Source of the DNA: Odontesthes bonariensis
Lineage: Eukaryota > Chordata > Actinopteri > Atheriniformes > Atherinopsidae
Reading direction: 5' to 3'
Assembly: GCF_027942865.1 (NCBI RefSeq)
Contig: NC_134515.1
Location: 29,068,449 to 29,132,448, forward strand
DNA: 64,000 bases
Made by a program: the position numbers and the translations under genes. The notes under the pieces are model-generated. The model was not told the DNA's origin and searched no databases. It worked only from the letters and a program-made list of their open reading frames with translations. Below, one piece after another: positions 25,268 through 35,922 of the stretch (positions are counted from its first letter, which is position 1; each line of letters opens with the position of its first letter).

Positions 25268-25803
25268 TGACAAGGACCAAGGAATGGGAGGACTCAGATG
25301 CAGAGAGTAGCGTAGTTCAAACAAATTTATTTTTAATAAATAAACAAAGGGGGCTATGAAAAAAGTTATAACAAAAAATCGCTCCAGATGGAGGAAGAAC
25401 AGGATCTGTAAGAAAAATGAAAATCTCTCCTTAAAAACTGGAGGCTGTTTTCTATGGCTAAAGCGCAAAGAACAAAAAACACTCCTAAAGGGTTGGAGGC
25501 TATAACAATGAGCTTCTTCTATAACGATTAACTTCTGTGGCTGTGAGCTATGAAAAGGCCTGGCATGAACGATAGAACGAAACACACTGGCAACAAGACA
25601 AAGGGAGACGCAGACTATAAGACACATGAGGGTAATGGGGAACAGGTGGACACAATCAGGAATCAGGGAAGACACTCCAACATGTGACACATGAGGAAGG
25701 GCAAGTGACCTGAAACGAGAGGAGAGTTATTCTTCAAAATAAAACAGGAAATCACAAGACAAAAAACAACCCCAAAATAAAACCACCTCACCGCGGTGTG
25801 ACA
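25268..25803 (-). repeat. 3' LTR of sushi-type element
   Basis: In sense orientation it begins TGTCACACCGCGG and ends CCTTGTCA. A CTTATAG box precedes a predicted RNA start (GCCAGTGTGT) by about 28 nt, and an AATAAA lies near the U5 side. The gag-pol stop codon falls inside the first 16 bp of this LTR. Confidence 0.92.
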
Positions 25804-28800
25804 GTACCCCTCCCTCTAGGGCCGACTCCTGACGGCCCAGGCTGATCAGGGTGATCCCTATAAAAGTCATCTATGAGGCTGTGATCCACAATGTGGCGTG
25901 ACGGAACCCATTGTCTTTCCTCTGGACCATACCCCTCCCAGTCAACTAAAAACTTTCTTCCTCGGCCCCGGTTACGTACTGCCAGCAGCTGCTTCACCTT
26001 GTAAACGGGGCCGCCATCCACCACTTCTGGGGGTGGAGGAGGCGTGGGTGCTGGAACCAGGGTGCTTTCCTTAACTGGTTTGACTTGGCTTACATGAAAG
26101 GTGGGGTGGACGCGGAGAGATCGGGGCAGACGAAGGCGGACCGCAGCCGGGCCGACCACCCGTGAGATGGGGAAGGGGCCCACGAACCGAGGAGCTAATT
26201 TCTTGGAGGGAACCTTGAGGTTGAGGTCCTTGGCCGAAAGCCATACTCTCTGGCCCGGCTGGTAGTTGGGAGCGGGTCTTCTCCTGCGGTCAGCTGCCCT
26301 CTTCATCCTATCTCCCTGGCGGATGAGCACCTGACGAGCGGCTGCCCAGATGCGGCGGCACCGGCGGATCAGAGCCTGGACGGATGGTACTGACGCCTCT
26401 GGCTCGTTGTCTGTGAAGACAGGTGGCTGATAGCCGAAGACACACATAAAAGGGGAAAAACCAGTAGCTGAGGTAGGCAGGGAATTGTGAGCATACTCTA
26501 CCCAGACCAGGTGTTTGCTCCATGTGGATGGGTTCTGGGACACCAGGCACCGGAGGCCGGTTTCCAGTTGCTGGTTGAGACGCTCGGTCTGGCCGTTTGA
26601 TTCCGGATGGTACCCTGAAGTCAGGCTGGCTGTGGCACCGATGAGCCGGCAGAATTCCCTCCAGAACTGGGACACAAACTGGGGTCCCCGGTCTGAGACA
26701 ATGTCCTTTGGAAAACCGTGAACTCTGAAGACGTGGTTGATCATGACCTCTGCTGTTTCCTTGGCAGAGGGGAGCTTAGGCAGGGCAATAAACCTGGCCA
26801 TCTTTGAGAACCTGTCCACCACCGTGAGGACCACAGAGTTACCTTGAGACACCGGGAGCCCCGTGACGAAGTCCAAGGAGATGTCTGCCCATGGTCTGGA
26901 GGGAATGGGGAGTGGATGTAGCAGTCCCATGCGTGATCTGGTGGAAGTCTTGTTGCGGGCGCAGACCGAGCAAGCCTCCACGTACTCCCGGACCTCCGGC
27001 TCCATGGATGGCCACCAGAACCTCCGGGAGATGGCAAACATGGTCCGCCGAACCCCCGGGTGGCAGGAAAGCAGCGAGGTGTGGGCCCAATGGATCACCT
27101 GTGGGCGCAACTCTACAGGGACAAAGAGACGATTTTCTGGGCACCCACTAGGTGTCGGAGCCTCACCATTAGCCTGCTTAACCTCCTTTTCTATCTGCCA
27201 GGAGACCGCTCCAACCACACAGGACCGTGGAAGGATGGGTTCAGGTTCCTTGGCAACAGGCTCGGGGTCGAAGAGTCGTGACAGGGCGTCGGGCTTGACA
27301 TTCCGGGACCCCGGCCTGTAGGAGAGAGAAAAGGAAAAACGGTTAAAAAAAGGCGCCCACCTGGCCTGGCGAGAATTGAGTCTTTTGGCTTTACTGATAT
27401 ATTCCAAGTTCTTGTGGTCCGTCCAGACAATGAACGGCTGACTGGCCCCCTCCAACCAGTGACGCCACTCCTCCAGTGCCACCTTCACAGCGAGGAGCTC
27501 ACGGTTGCCAACGTCATAATTTCGTTCCGCCGAGGACAGCCGCCGAGACAGGAAAGCACATGGATGCATCTTTCCATCCAGCTCGGATCTCTGAGATAAA
27601 ACTGCCCCGATCCCCTCGTTGGAGGCGTCCACCTCCACCACGAATTGTCTCTGTGGATCGGGCATGGTGAGTATAGGAGCCGTGGTGAAGCGTCGCTTGA
27701 GGTTCTGGAATGCCGACTCTGCCTCTGTGGACCAATGGAAGGGCACCTTGGGGGAAGTGAGAGCATGGAGCGGAGCTGCTGTGGCGCTGAAGCCTCTGAT
27801 GAACCGCCTGTAAAAGTTAGCAAAGCCAAGGAACTGCTGAACTTTTTTGCGGCTATCAGGTGTGGGCCACTCTGCCACAGCGCTAACTTTAGCCGGGTCC
27901 ATCTGCACTCTTCCAGGGGCTACGATGAAGCCCAGGAAGGAGATGGTGTCGGCGTGAAATTCACTCTTTTCAGCCTTGACATATAATTTGTGCTCTAAAA
28001 GTCTTTCAAGTACTTTGGTCACATGGGTCTTATGCGTGTCTAGATCTAGAGAATAGATTAGAATGTCATCCAAATATACATATACAAAATGATCTAAAAA
28101 GTCTCTGAGGACGTCATTAATCATGGCCTGAAAAACTCCTGGGGCATTAGTGAGGCCAAACGGCATTACCAGGTACTCATAGTGGCCGCTTGGAGTGTTA
28201 AAACCTGTTTTCCACTCATCCCCTTCCCTGATTCTAACCAGATGGTAGGCATTGCGGAGATCTAACTTGGTGAACACCTTAGCTTGCTGAAGCTGGTCAA
28301 AAACAGACGACATGAGCGGCAGAGGATATCGGTTCTTTACAGTGATGGTGTTCAGCAGACTATAGTCAATATATGGTCTTAACGACCCGTCCTTCTTCCC
28401 CACAAAAAAGAACCCTGCGCCAGCTGGAGAAGATGAGGGACGGATGAGCCCCGCCTTCAGGGAGGTCTGAATATAGTCTTCCATGGCCTGTCTCTCAGGG
28501 CCGGAAACAGAGTACAGACGTCCCTTGGGGATGGTGGAGCCGGGGATTAAGTCTATAACGCAGTCATATGGTCTGTGTGGCGGGAGGGATGTCGCTTTGG
28601 ATTTGCTGAACACTTCTTTGACGTGGTGATAGCAGGGAGGCACTGAACTCAGGTCCGGGTAATCGGAGTCTGCGTTGGGGTCAACAGAAACAAGATTAAT
28701 TATTCTGCCGTCCTCCCCCTGAGCTGGGGTGCTTATACATCGCCCTGCACAATCTTTTCCCCACCCCAAAATAGACCCGGTCTTCCAATTAACATGGGGG

Positions 28801-30128
28801 TTGTGGCAGAGCAGCCATGGGAATCCCAAAATCAATGAATGTGTAGGCGCCTTAAATACATAAAATCTCAGGCGCTCTGTATGTCCGTTGATGTGAAGTT
28901 CAAGAGGCTCTGTGATGTGAGTAATAGTGAAGAGTCTTTGACCATTGAGAGCTCTGGCCTGGATGGGCTTGCTTAAAAGTTCAGTTCTGAGCCCGATCTT
29001 CTCCTCTAACCCCCAGTCCATCATGCTTTCATCTGCCCCCGAGTCTATGAGAGCCCCAAGTACTGTGGTGAAAGAGTGGTGTTTTACCTTAACAGGTGAA
29101 AGTCTTCGTGAACCGGGGACAGCTGCCGTGAAGCGACTCACCATCGAAGTCCTCTTAGTCGGGCATTCTAGAACTCGGTGACCTGACTGCCCGCAGTAAT
29201 AACAACGACCCTCCTGCTGCCGTCGCCGTCTCTCCTCCGGTGTGAGTCGAGCTGTACCGAGTTGCATCGGCTCCTCCACTTCTGACGCCGGCGAGTGATA
29301 TTGTCGGCTCGGTGGCGAATGCGGGTAACTCGGCCCCGCCGGCGCTTGAAGACGTGTATCCATCTCCACAGACGTCGGGCGAATCCCTCGCCGCTGATGG
29401 AGCTCATGAAGACGGTTGTCGGTCCGTATGGCGAGCGCAATAAGCGAGTCCAAGTCCGGGGGCAGATCCGACGAAACCAGTCGATCCTGGATGGATGTAG
29501 CCAGCCCCTTCAAAAACACATCATATAGAGCTGTAGAGTTCCAACCGCTCTCCGTCGCCATGGTACGGAAGCGAATGGCGTAATCACAAACCGAGTCTTT
29601 GCCCTGTCTCACTCCACTTAACTCGCGAGCCTTCTCCCGATCGTCCGAAACCGGTTCGAAGGTCCGCAACAGAGCACCCTTGAAGTCTGCCACAGAGCGG
29701 CAGAGCGGGGAGTCCCGGGCCCACTCAGCCGTAGCCCATAACCTAGCTCTGCCAGATAAGTGCGAGATTATGAAGGCGATTTTAGATCTGTCCGTAGGAA
29801 AGGCTTGTGGCATGTGCTCAAAATGAATGGAGCAGTCAATTAGAAACGGTTTGCACAGACCCATCTCTCCGGAAAACCGCTCCGGAGGAGCCAATTTTAT
29901 TCCCGTCCCGACAACGTGCACTGCAGGGGCCGGGGAGGAGGCTGCTGGCACGTCAGGAGTGGGGGGGGAAACGGTTGTCTTAGCGATAAGATCAGTCAAG
30001 GCCTGGACCTGATTAGCTAAAGCGGTCATGTGCGCGGCCATGGCTGACTGGAAACCCTCTTGCCTGCTGAGGCGGGAATCCTGGTCCTGCAGAACTGCTG
30101 CTACCTGCTGAGTCTCTGCTGAGTCCAT
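25788..30128 (-). CDS. Gag-pol polyprotein with chromodomain
   Basis: An intact 1446-residue frame. Order, with approximate residues: a coiled-coil-like N terminus and capsid region (1-290); a zinc knuckle CYYCGQSGH (about 305-320); an aspartic protease with IDSGAD (about 363); reverse transcriptase with [10 protein letters not shown] (about 685); RNase H with [12 protein letters not shown] (about 832); an integrase zinc finger ending CSVCARNK (about 1055); the integrase core with DFVTGL, SDRGPQF and ESNGQTERL (about 1088-1180); a GPF-type module [11 protein letters not shown] (about 1318); and a chromodomain ([22 protein letters not shown] region, about 1372-1411). All core catalytic motifs are present. 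The start lies 17 nt after the 5' LTR. Chromodomains in this group are thought to guide integration to modified chromatin. Confidence 0.95.
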   Translation of the reverse strand: MDSAETQQVAAVLQDQDSRLSRQEGFQSAMAAHMTALANQVQALTDLIAKTTVSPPTPDVPAASSPAPAVHVVGTGIKLAPPERFSGEMGLCKPFLIDCSIHFEHMPQAFPTDRSKIAFIISHLSGRARLWATAEWARDSPLCRSVADFKGALLRTFEPVSDDREKARELSGVRQGKDSVCDYAIRFRTMATESGWNSTALYDVFLKGLATSIQDRLVSSDLPPDLDSLIALAIRTDNRLHELHQRRGIRPTSVEMDTRLQAPAGPSYPHSPPSRQYHSPASEVEEPMQLGTARLTPEERRRRQQEGRCYYCGQSGHRVLECPTKRTSMVSRFTAAVPGSRRLSPVKVKHHSFTTVLGALIDSGADESMMDWGLEEKIGLRTELLSKPIQARALNGQRLFTITHITEPLELHINGHTERLRFYVFKAPTHSLILGFPWLLCHNPHVNWKTGSILGWGKDCAGRCISTPAQGEDGRIINLVSVDPNADSDYPDLSSVPPCYHHVKEVFSKSKATSLPPHRPYDCVIDLIPGSTIPKGRLYSVSGPERQAMEDYIQTSLKAGLIRPSSSPAGAGFFFVGKKDGSLRPYIDYSLLNTITVKNRYPLPLMSSVFDQLQQAKVFTKLDLRNAYHLVRIREGDEWKTGFNTPSGHYEYLVMPFGLTNAPGVFQAMINDVLRDFLDHFVYVYLDDILIYSLDLDTHKTHVTKVLERLLEHKLYVKAEKSEFHADTISFLGFIVAPGRVQMDPAKVSAVAEWPTPDSRKKVQQFLGFANFYRRFIRGFSATAAPLHALTSPKVPFHWSTEAESAFQNLKRRFTTAPILTMPDPQRQFVVEVDASNEGIGAVLSQRSELDGKMHPCAFLSRRLSSAERNYDVGNRELLAVKVALEEWRHWLEGASQPFIVWTDHKNLEYISKAKRLNSRQARWAPFFNRFSFSLSYRPGSRNVKPDALSRLFDPEPVAKEPEPILPRSCVVGAVSWQIEKEVKQANGEAPTPSGCPENRLFVPVELRPQVIHWAHTSLLSCHPGVRRTMFAISRRFWWPSMEPEVREYVEACSVCARNKTSTRSRMGLLHPLPIPSRPWADISLDFVTGLPVSQGNSVVLTVVDRFSKMARFIALPKLPSAKETAEVMINHVFRVHGFPKDIVSDRGPQFVSQFWREFCRLIGATASLTSGYHPESNGQTERLNQQLETGLRCLVSQNPSTWSKHLVWVEYAHNSLPTSATGFSPFMCVFGYQPPVFTDNEPEASVPSVQALIRRCRRIWAAARQVLIRQGDRMKRAADRRRRPAPNYQPGQRVWLSAKDLNLKVPSKKLAPRFVGPFPISRVVGPAAVRLRLPRSLRVHPTFHVSQVKPVKESTLVPAPTPPPPPEVVDGGPVYKVKQLLAVRNRGRGRKFLVDWEGYGPEERQWVPSRHIVDHSLIDDFYRDHPDQPGPSGVGPRGRGTVTPR
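25807..25817 (-). other. Polypurine tract
   Basis: Sense-strand AGAGGGAGGGG ends three bases before the 3' LTR, the expected place for the plus-strand primer of reverse transcription. It is part of the gag-pol coding frame. Confidence 0.8.
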
Positions 30129-30132
30129 TCTG

Positions 30133-30142
30133 GCCAGTGTGT
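30133..30142 (-). other. Putative self-priming site
   Basis: Two bases inside the 5' LTR the sense strand reads ACACACTGGC. This is the exact complement of GCCAGTGTGT, located in the LTR about 28 nt after a TATA-like CTTATAG, where the RNA should begin. No tRNA-type TGG lies directly at the LTR edge. Self-priming is established for Tf1 and proposed for its relatives; its use here is inferred. Confidence 0.6.
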
Positions 30143-30969
30143 ACTGACAAGGACCAAGGAATGGGAGGACTCAGATGCAGAGAGTAGCGTAGTTCAAACA
30201 AATTTATTTTTAATAAATAAACAAAGGGGGCTATGAAAAAAGTTATAACAAAAAATCGCTCCAGATGGAGGAAGAACAGGATCTGTAAGAAAACTGAAAA
30301 TCTCTCCTTAAAAACTGGAGGCTGTTTTCTATGGCTAAAGCGCAAAGAACAAAAAACCAGGGCTCTCAAGTCTCACGCAATCAGCGTGAGACACACGCAT
30401 TTCAACAAGTTCACACGCTCACACGCCACACATGCCATTTCTCACGCTGAGAAATGATCAACTTTGTCGCACAGAAATTCTAATGGCCTATACTATAAAC
30501 GAGTCAATGGCAGGTTACTGTGCGCTCATACAGCTCAGAACTATAGCTCCAGTACAGCTGTCTTGATTTAGCAACCCATCGGCAAATCACAAAATAGAAT
30601 TTCTCAGCCAATCAGAAAACAGAATTTCTTGTTGCCGGGTGAGGTCTGAAATAGCTTTCAGCTGCAAGCACGCGTGCAGAAGTTGTAGACGAGCTGGAGG
30701 TGGAAGAGAACCGTCAGGATCATCAGCAGGTCATATCTTCATTTATTTGAATCTTTTATTAGTTACTATAGTTTTCCTACTCCTTGTAAAAGACCAATAC
30801 CTGCCGATTAAAGTGTTCGTTGGAGTAGTAGGCCTAAATATTCAGCACACACCCTTTGACATGAGCAACTTAATGAAAAATGAAAAATATGTAGGAGTGT
30901 AATTAGGCTTCCGTGGTTCATTTTTTTCAAAGGTGACTGGTATGAGCAGATTCCCAATAAGGCTATCTA

Positions 30970-31640
30970 CAGGTGCTGGTCAACGAATTAGAATAATTTG
31001 AAATAGTGCAATCAATAAATTCTTTGAATGCATTTTTCGTGCAGAAAGCAAATCAGGTGTTCACCGCACCTGTCCTACTCGTTAGACTAATCACAGAACT
31101 CGTTACCTGTAAAAAATTTGCTCAGCTGATCTTTCCAAAAGGCCCATTTAGGCCATTTAACTGTGACACTGTTGTTTTATTGAATTAGAATAATGGAGAA
31201 ACCGTTTCATTGAATTAGAATAATTTTTATTATAATTAGAATCATCACTTTCTCAGTATTTTGTGGCTGCCCCCTTGGCTTGTATGACTGCCTGAAGTCT
31301 CCGCGGCATCGATTTGACCAGCTTGTCGCAAGTTTCCGCACTCACAGCTTCCCAGGCAGTGGCGATGTTCTGCTTCAGTTGGTCCAGCGTAGTAGGCTTT
31401 CTGTCGCGAATTTTCCGCTTGACGATGGCCCAAAGGTTTTCAATGACATTGAGGTCAGGCGAGTTGGCCGGCCATGCCAAAACTTCAAGCTGTTTTTTAG
31501 TGAACCAATCTTTGGTCGACTTTGCCGCATGAGCCGGTGCAAGATGCTGTTGAAATATGAAGTCTTCTTCGCCGAACTGTTCCTCAACAGTCGGAATCAG
31601 GAACGTTTCCAGAACATCTTGATACAGTATATCATGATAT
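30970..31640 (-). mobile_element. Tc1-like element fragment inside hAT
   Basis: The left end follows a TA dinucleotide and begins CAGGTGCTGGTCAACGAATT. AATTAGAATAAT is repeated several times inward, as in fish Tc1 elements with repeated binding sites. The minus strand carries the C-terminal half of the transposase. The N-terminal half and the second terminus are missing; the fragment ends in the inverted duplication at 31604-31674. Confidence 0.8.
31253..31640 (-). pseudogene. Tc1-like transposase, C-terminal part
   Basis: The frame reads EEDFIFQQHLAPAHAAKS, NSPDLNVIENLWAIVKRK and WEAVSAETCDKLVKSMPRR, which are the second Asp region, the third-acid block and the C terminus of Tc1-like transposases. 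The open frame continues to 31678, but its first roughly 20 codons come from the inverted duplication and are not native sequence. The DNA-binding half is absent, so the product cannot be functional. Confidence 0.85.
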
Positions 31641-31674
31641 ACTTGATATACTGTATCAAGATGTTCTGGAAACG
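31604..31674. repeat. Perfect 31-bp inverted duplication
   Basis: Arms 31604-31634 and 31644-31674 are exact reverse complements around a 9-bp spacer. They mark the point where the Tc1-like fragment stops and hAT sequence resumes. One arm is native transposase sequence; the other is a flipped copy. Confidence 0.95.
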
Positions 31675-31689
31675 CCAAATTGCCAAACT

Positions 31690-31930
31690 GGTATTAGTTC
31701 TGCCGCACTGAAATGCTGATGCAGAGAGGGTTTTTTCCATGGTGGGGCTCAATAAAACCAAGACCAGGAACACTTTGTTTCTGAATGGAACTCTGTCATC
31801 CATCATGACTGTGAAAATGGCTGACATTGAGCCACAGTGCTTTAAATGGGAGCCCCCAATATCAGTCATCAAGCATCAAAATCTGCCACAAACACTTACA
31901 ACAAGACATACATTTTTTTTTGTTTGTTAA
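31690..31930 (+). pseudogene. hAT transposase C-terminal remnant
   Basis: The + strand reads NADAERVFSMVGLNKTKTRN followed by LSSIMTVKMA. This is the hAT C-terminal dimerisation signature (A-x-x-E-R-x-F-S, then R-N-x-L and a leucine-rich helix). A stop codon precedes NADAER and the upstream catalytic region is missing. It identifies the host element as hAT. Confidence 0.8.
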
Positions 31931-32513
31931 GATTTTGAATACCTAAAACAATTTATTTTCAAATATAGCAGAATTTAGTGTAAAAGTGAAGATTTGTGAT
32001 TTTGGTATAAATAAAACAATTTCTTTGTTATTTAAGTAGCTAGTTTATGGCGATGGGATACTGCAAGGGACCAGCCCCCCCCCCAAAAAAACCACGAAAG
32101 AAACCCCGCTTCGCACACGGCCTGGCCCCTGCCCCGCCCGATCTCACTCCAAGCAAACTTGAAAACTTGAGAGCCCTGAAAAAACACTCCTAAAGGGTTG
32201 GAGGCTATAACAATGAGCTTCTTCTATAACGATTAACTTCTGTGGCTGTGAGCTATGAAAAGGCCTGGCATGAACGATAGAACGAAACACACTGGCAACA
32301 AGACAAAGGGAGACGCAGACTATAAGACACATGAGGGTAATGGGGAACAGGTGGACACAATCAGGAATCAGGGAAGACACTCCAACATGTGACACATGAG
32401 GAAGGGCAAGTGACCTGAAACGAGAGGAGAGTTATTCTTCAAAATAAAACAGGAAATCACAAGACAAAAAACAACCCCAAAATAAAACCACCTCACCGTG
32501 GTGTGACACTCAT

Positions 32514-33951
32514 AAGCAAACATGTTTTTCATCATAGAAAATAGAAAACACATTGAGGTCTATTTGATCTTGAGAATGCGAAACCTGTGATTTTCCTATA
32601 TTTCTGACCCCTGCAGTGATTTCTATGCCTGTTTTTAATGCAAATTTACCTGAGGGCCGAAGGACAGAGATGTCACAGAGATGTCCCCCAGTTGGTGGAT
32701 GGAATACTCAAACTCAAACTTATTCTAAAACTACTCCACAACTTGTAGACACAGATTTTTGCTGATTGCTGAACCTCTGCCCATCTTTATTTCTGATAGA
32801 CTTTGCCTCTCTAAGGTGCTCTTTTTATACCCAATCTTTTTACTGACTTTTTGCCAATTAACCTGATAAGTTGCAACAGGTTCTTCTAGCTCTTTCTACT
32901 TCGTACCACTTTTCCAGCCTTTTGTTGCCCCTTACCGAACTATTTTAAGATGTGTTGCTGCCATCAAAATGAAGGTGAGCTGATACTTTTAATAAAATTA
33001 TTAAAATGTCTCAAATTCAACATTTTATGTGATTTCTATGCTATATTGTGAATATGATATTGATTTATAAGATTTGCAAGTTAAAACTCTACTATTCAAA
33101 GAGAGGAGCTATTTGAAATATTAAAGAAAAAATTATTTGTATATTAACATGATTCAAGGGCTGCCATCTTTTCTTCGCCTAAGCTAATTTCAAATGGATG
33201 GAGGTGAGGTGGGAAATTGTCCTATTGTTTGGCCAGTAAAACTGTGAAATTCTTGTCATAAATTAATGACTTGTCATCATCCAGGTTAAAAAGGACAGGG
33301 AAAATCCAGTTTAATACCAGCAATCAGTGCAAATGATTGACAAGTGACTCTTGTACAATAAGGTGAAACACCAAATGCAACATGCCTTTTGGAAAGATAT
33401 GTGTATTATCTTTCTAAGATGGTTGTATTTGGAAGCAAAGACCCCCATAAAACACACTGAATAAGGTTTTCTCAAGCATAGTCGGTACCTGAAGCCACAG
33501 GAGGTCAAAACAAATTTCATGCATACCAACTCTCTCAACTGCCGCGCCCCCCTCTGACTCTAATTTTCAAACTATGACAAGCTCGGACAGAGCCACAGAG
33601 GACATGATATAACCGTTTCCACAAGATGAGTTGGACTCTCTGCAATGATAAAAGTAGACTTCACATGTAAAAAAGAAAACTGTTGGAACTTTAACTCACT
33701 CTATAAGCTGCCATTTTATAAAGCTGAATTTGCCCCTGTGAGAGATCTAAACTGAACTGATGATATAACTTAGAGTAAAAACAAAGTGAAGATGCAGTGT
33801 TCTCAGACACCACCTGATGGCATATTTTCTCCATATATCTTAACAATGTCTCATCCTTCCTGTTTTATCAGGAAACTGATTCGGTTTCATCTGAAGTGTG
33901 AAAAAGACCCCATTTGTGCGATAAACCCATGTGCCAGATGCGGTGTAAAAC
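32514..33951. other. Flank upstream of the Ig-domain gene
   Basis: AT-rich sequence without a recognised gene. It should contain the promoter of the immunoglobulin-domain gene that starts at 33952, but no clear TATA or initiator could be chosen. Confidence 0.4.
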
Positions 33952-35037
33952 ATGTCCCAGGGGGTACTGTTCATCAGCGTGAGTTGATTAAATATCAAAT
34001 ATCCATTTGAATGTAAGTTAATGCCATTTCAATACTATTCTACTGAACATTGTATCAATCCAGAAATGTCTTTGTTCTGAACTCTGTGGTTGTCTCAGTT
34101 GTTGCTGGTGCATTATGCTGCCCAGAATCAGCATGAAATTAAAGCAGACTGCAATGAGGATGTTTCACTTAAATGTCCAGCTATCAACAACATGGATTTC
34201 CTCTCACTGGCATGGTACAAGGTCAGTGGCTTGGACATACATTTATTTTAATCTATTTTAAAGTTTATATATTGTACGATTTCACTTTATTGGGGGACAT
34301 AAACACGGCTCTTTGGTTTTTACTTTGAACAGGTCAGCAATGAGAAAAGGTGTGGTATTATTAGGAAAAGCCCAGGTGAAACAACCCCTCTGAGGTACAA
34401 CTTCACTCGGGAGGCCGAGTTTGGAGAGCATCATAGCCTGTTGCTGTCCAGCGTCAAGCCCGCAGATTCAGGCACATATGAGTGCAGTGTTCAAGCTCAT
34501 GTAGGTGGTAAGAACAAGAAAGACAGAGTCAACCTAATGGTTCATGGTAAGCTTTGAATTTAATATCAATCATCTTTGTCAATATGTGTGACACCTGAGT
34601 GACTAAACATATAAAATAAGCTACACATGAGCATAAACAATGTAGGGGCATACTTTTTTCTAATATATTTCATCTATAATTTTGAATGTTAATCAGTTAA
34701 TACAAGTTTGTTGCCCCATATCAAGCAGATTATTTTCCATGACATTAGACGCTTAAAAGGGTATAAGTTATAGTGTAGTATCTAAGCAGCAAGAGTCATC
34801 GAAATTTAGTTTTATTATTTCCTGTGAGTTAGATGTTATATCTAATTATGTGATATCTAATTTTGAATGATTTCATAGATACTGTGTCTTGCCAATGTAC
34901 AAAAAAGTAAAACAAAACTAATACAAATGTACAAACACACTTGGACAACAATGTCAATGAAACAATATCAAAATATATGTATTCATAATTTTTTTTTCAC
35001 CATTGGCAGAAGCTTTATATATATATATGTATATTTA

Positions 35038-35096
<59 letters not shown>

Positions 35097-35922
35097 ACTG
35101 TGTAAAAATCAAATTGGGCACAACAAATGTATTCAATTCATCTGTCAAAACAAAGTTTATGACACAGATTGTGTGAAGCCACATCAGAAAGCAGCAGGCA
35201 CATTTTAGGATGACTCTCTAAATACACAAACAATATTTTCTTTCCACTTTGACATGTATGTATTTTCCATGATTTCAGGAAAACATAAACAAAAGTTGCT
35301 CACAGCAAATATTTAATTCGACTGTTTCTTTTATGAAAGTAAAATCCTTGGAAAAAGCCTTTTTCTGTCATACTGAGCTACAAACAACTGCGACTGCTGG
35401 AATAGTTTTTTTTAAACTCTCAGATCTGAAACATTATTTGTACAATGATTTTTCTTTATGGTTTATTTTGTCTAAATACAGAGTGTGTGACCCAGGCTGA
35501 ACCGATAACAATGACAAACACATTGACCATAACTCAGTCCAACCACAGACAAGTTGAGGACTTCCCGCTCATGTGGACCTTGATAGGCTATGTGGCTGTG
35601 GCCGTGGCCAAAATTCTTCTATCCTTGATCAGCATTCAGGTAAATATAGTCTTTTACACAAAGCTTTGGAGAAACTCCAATAAGGCAGATTTAATACGTT
35701 TCATTCACTCTTTCTTAGCTCTGGGGTTTTCCTATACCGCTTTACCACTTTCATCTCACCAAACTGTCAAACTTGCCACAATAATCATGACATCACTCTC
35801 TGGACTAATGGTTTTCCTGCTTAATTTCTCTTTCCACTCCTTTTTTAATTTCACTTCTGCTGTAATTTGTCTCCTAGATCATGCGATGCGCATCCCACCT
35901 TTCCCCCAACCTTCTCAATTAG
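33952..35922 (+). CDS. V-type Ig transmembrane receptor, CD83-like layout
   Basis: I assembled five coding exons: 33952-33978, 34099-34221, 34333-34546, 35482-35639 and 35878-35922. All have GT/AG borders and matching phases (0, 0, 1, 0), giving 188 residues. Exons 1-2 give a signal peptide (MSQGVLFISLLLVHYAAQ). Exons 2-3 encode one V-set domain with canonical Cys35, Trp48 and Cys101 (DSGTYEC), plus extra Cys27, Cys57 and Cys123. N73FT is an N-glycosylation site. Exon 4 has a Thr-rich stalk and a membrane span at about 149-173 containing Lys165. Exon 5 gives a 14-residue tail with no ITIM. A V domain split over two exons, then TM and tail exons, matches CD83; the TM lysine and short tail look more like adaptor-coupled activating receptors. 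The family assignment is uncertain. Confidence 0.75.
35040..35093. repeat. (GT)n microsatellite
   Basis: About 25 GT units in intron 3 of the Ig-domain gene, preceded by a short (AT)n tract. Confidence 0.95.

Larger units (their letters stand above)
30358..32178 (+). mobile_element. Decayed hAT transposon, 1.8 kb
   Basis: The ends are perfect 14-bp inverted repeats, CAGGGCTCTCAAGT and ACTTGAGAGCCCTG. The flanks are the duplicated AAAAAAC (7 bp; 8 bp is usual for hAT, so one base may have been lost or the terminus may be offset). The interior keeps a short C-terminal piece of hAT transposase (31700-31930) and a Tc1-like insertion (30970 onward). It entered the LTR after that retrotransposon had integrated and is therefore recent, although its own coding region is ruined, which implies mobilisation by another copy. 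Confidence 0.88.
25268..32508 (-). mobile_element. Ty3/Gypsy chromovirus, sushi type, complete
   Basis: A complete LTR retrotransposon lies on the minus strand. The 3' LTR is 25268-25803 (536 bp). The 5' LTR is 30145-30357 plus 32186-32508 (also 536 bp once the inserted hAT at 30358-32178 and its duplicated 7 bp are removed). The LTRs have TG...CA ends and differ at about two positions. The whole element is flanked by the 5-bp duplication CTCAT at 25263-25267 and 32509-32513. One uninterrupted gag-pol frame fills the interior. A chromodomain at the C terminus places it among chromoviruses, and the single frame and likely self-priming fit the Tf1/sushi group. Confidence 0.95.
30145..32508 (-). 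repeat. 5' LTR split by a hAT element
   Basis: The two parts 30145-30357 and 32186-32508 align end to end with the 3' LTR, with only about two base differences in total. The gap is the hAT insertion at 30358-32178 plus its second target copy. The promoter part (TATA near 32320-32326, predicted start near 32296) lies upstream of the insertion in transcript orientation, so any RNA from this copy would have to cross the hAT DNA. Confidence 0.92.

Noticed and set aside
25235-25690. 151-codon frame in the LTR
   Set aside because: It is LTR sequence, repeated in the other LTR, with no domain.
26863-27321. 152-codon + strand frame inside gag-pol
   Set aside because: Antisense shadow of the intact polyprotein.
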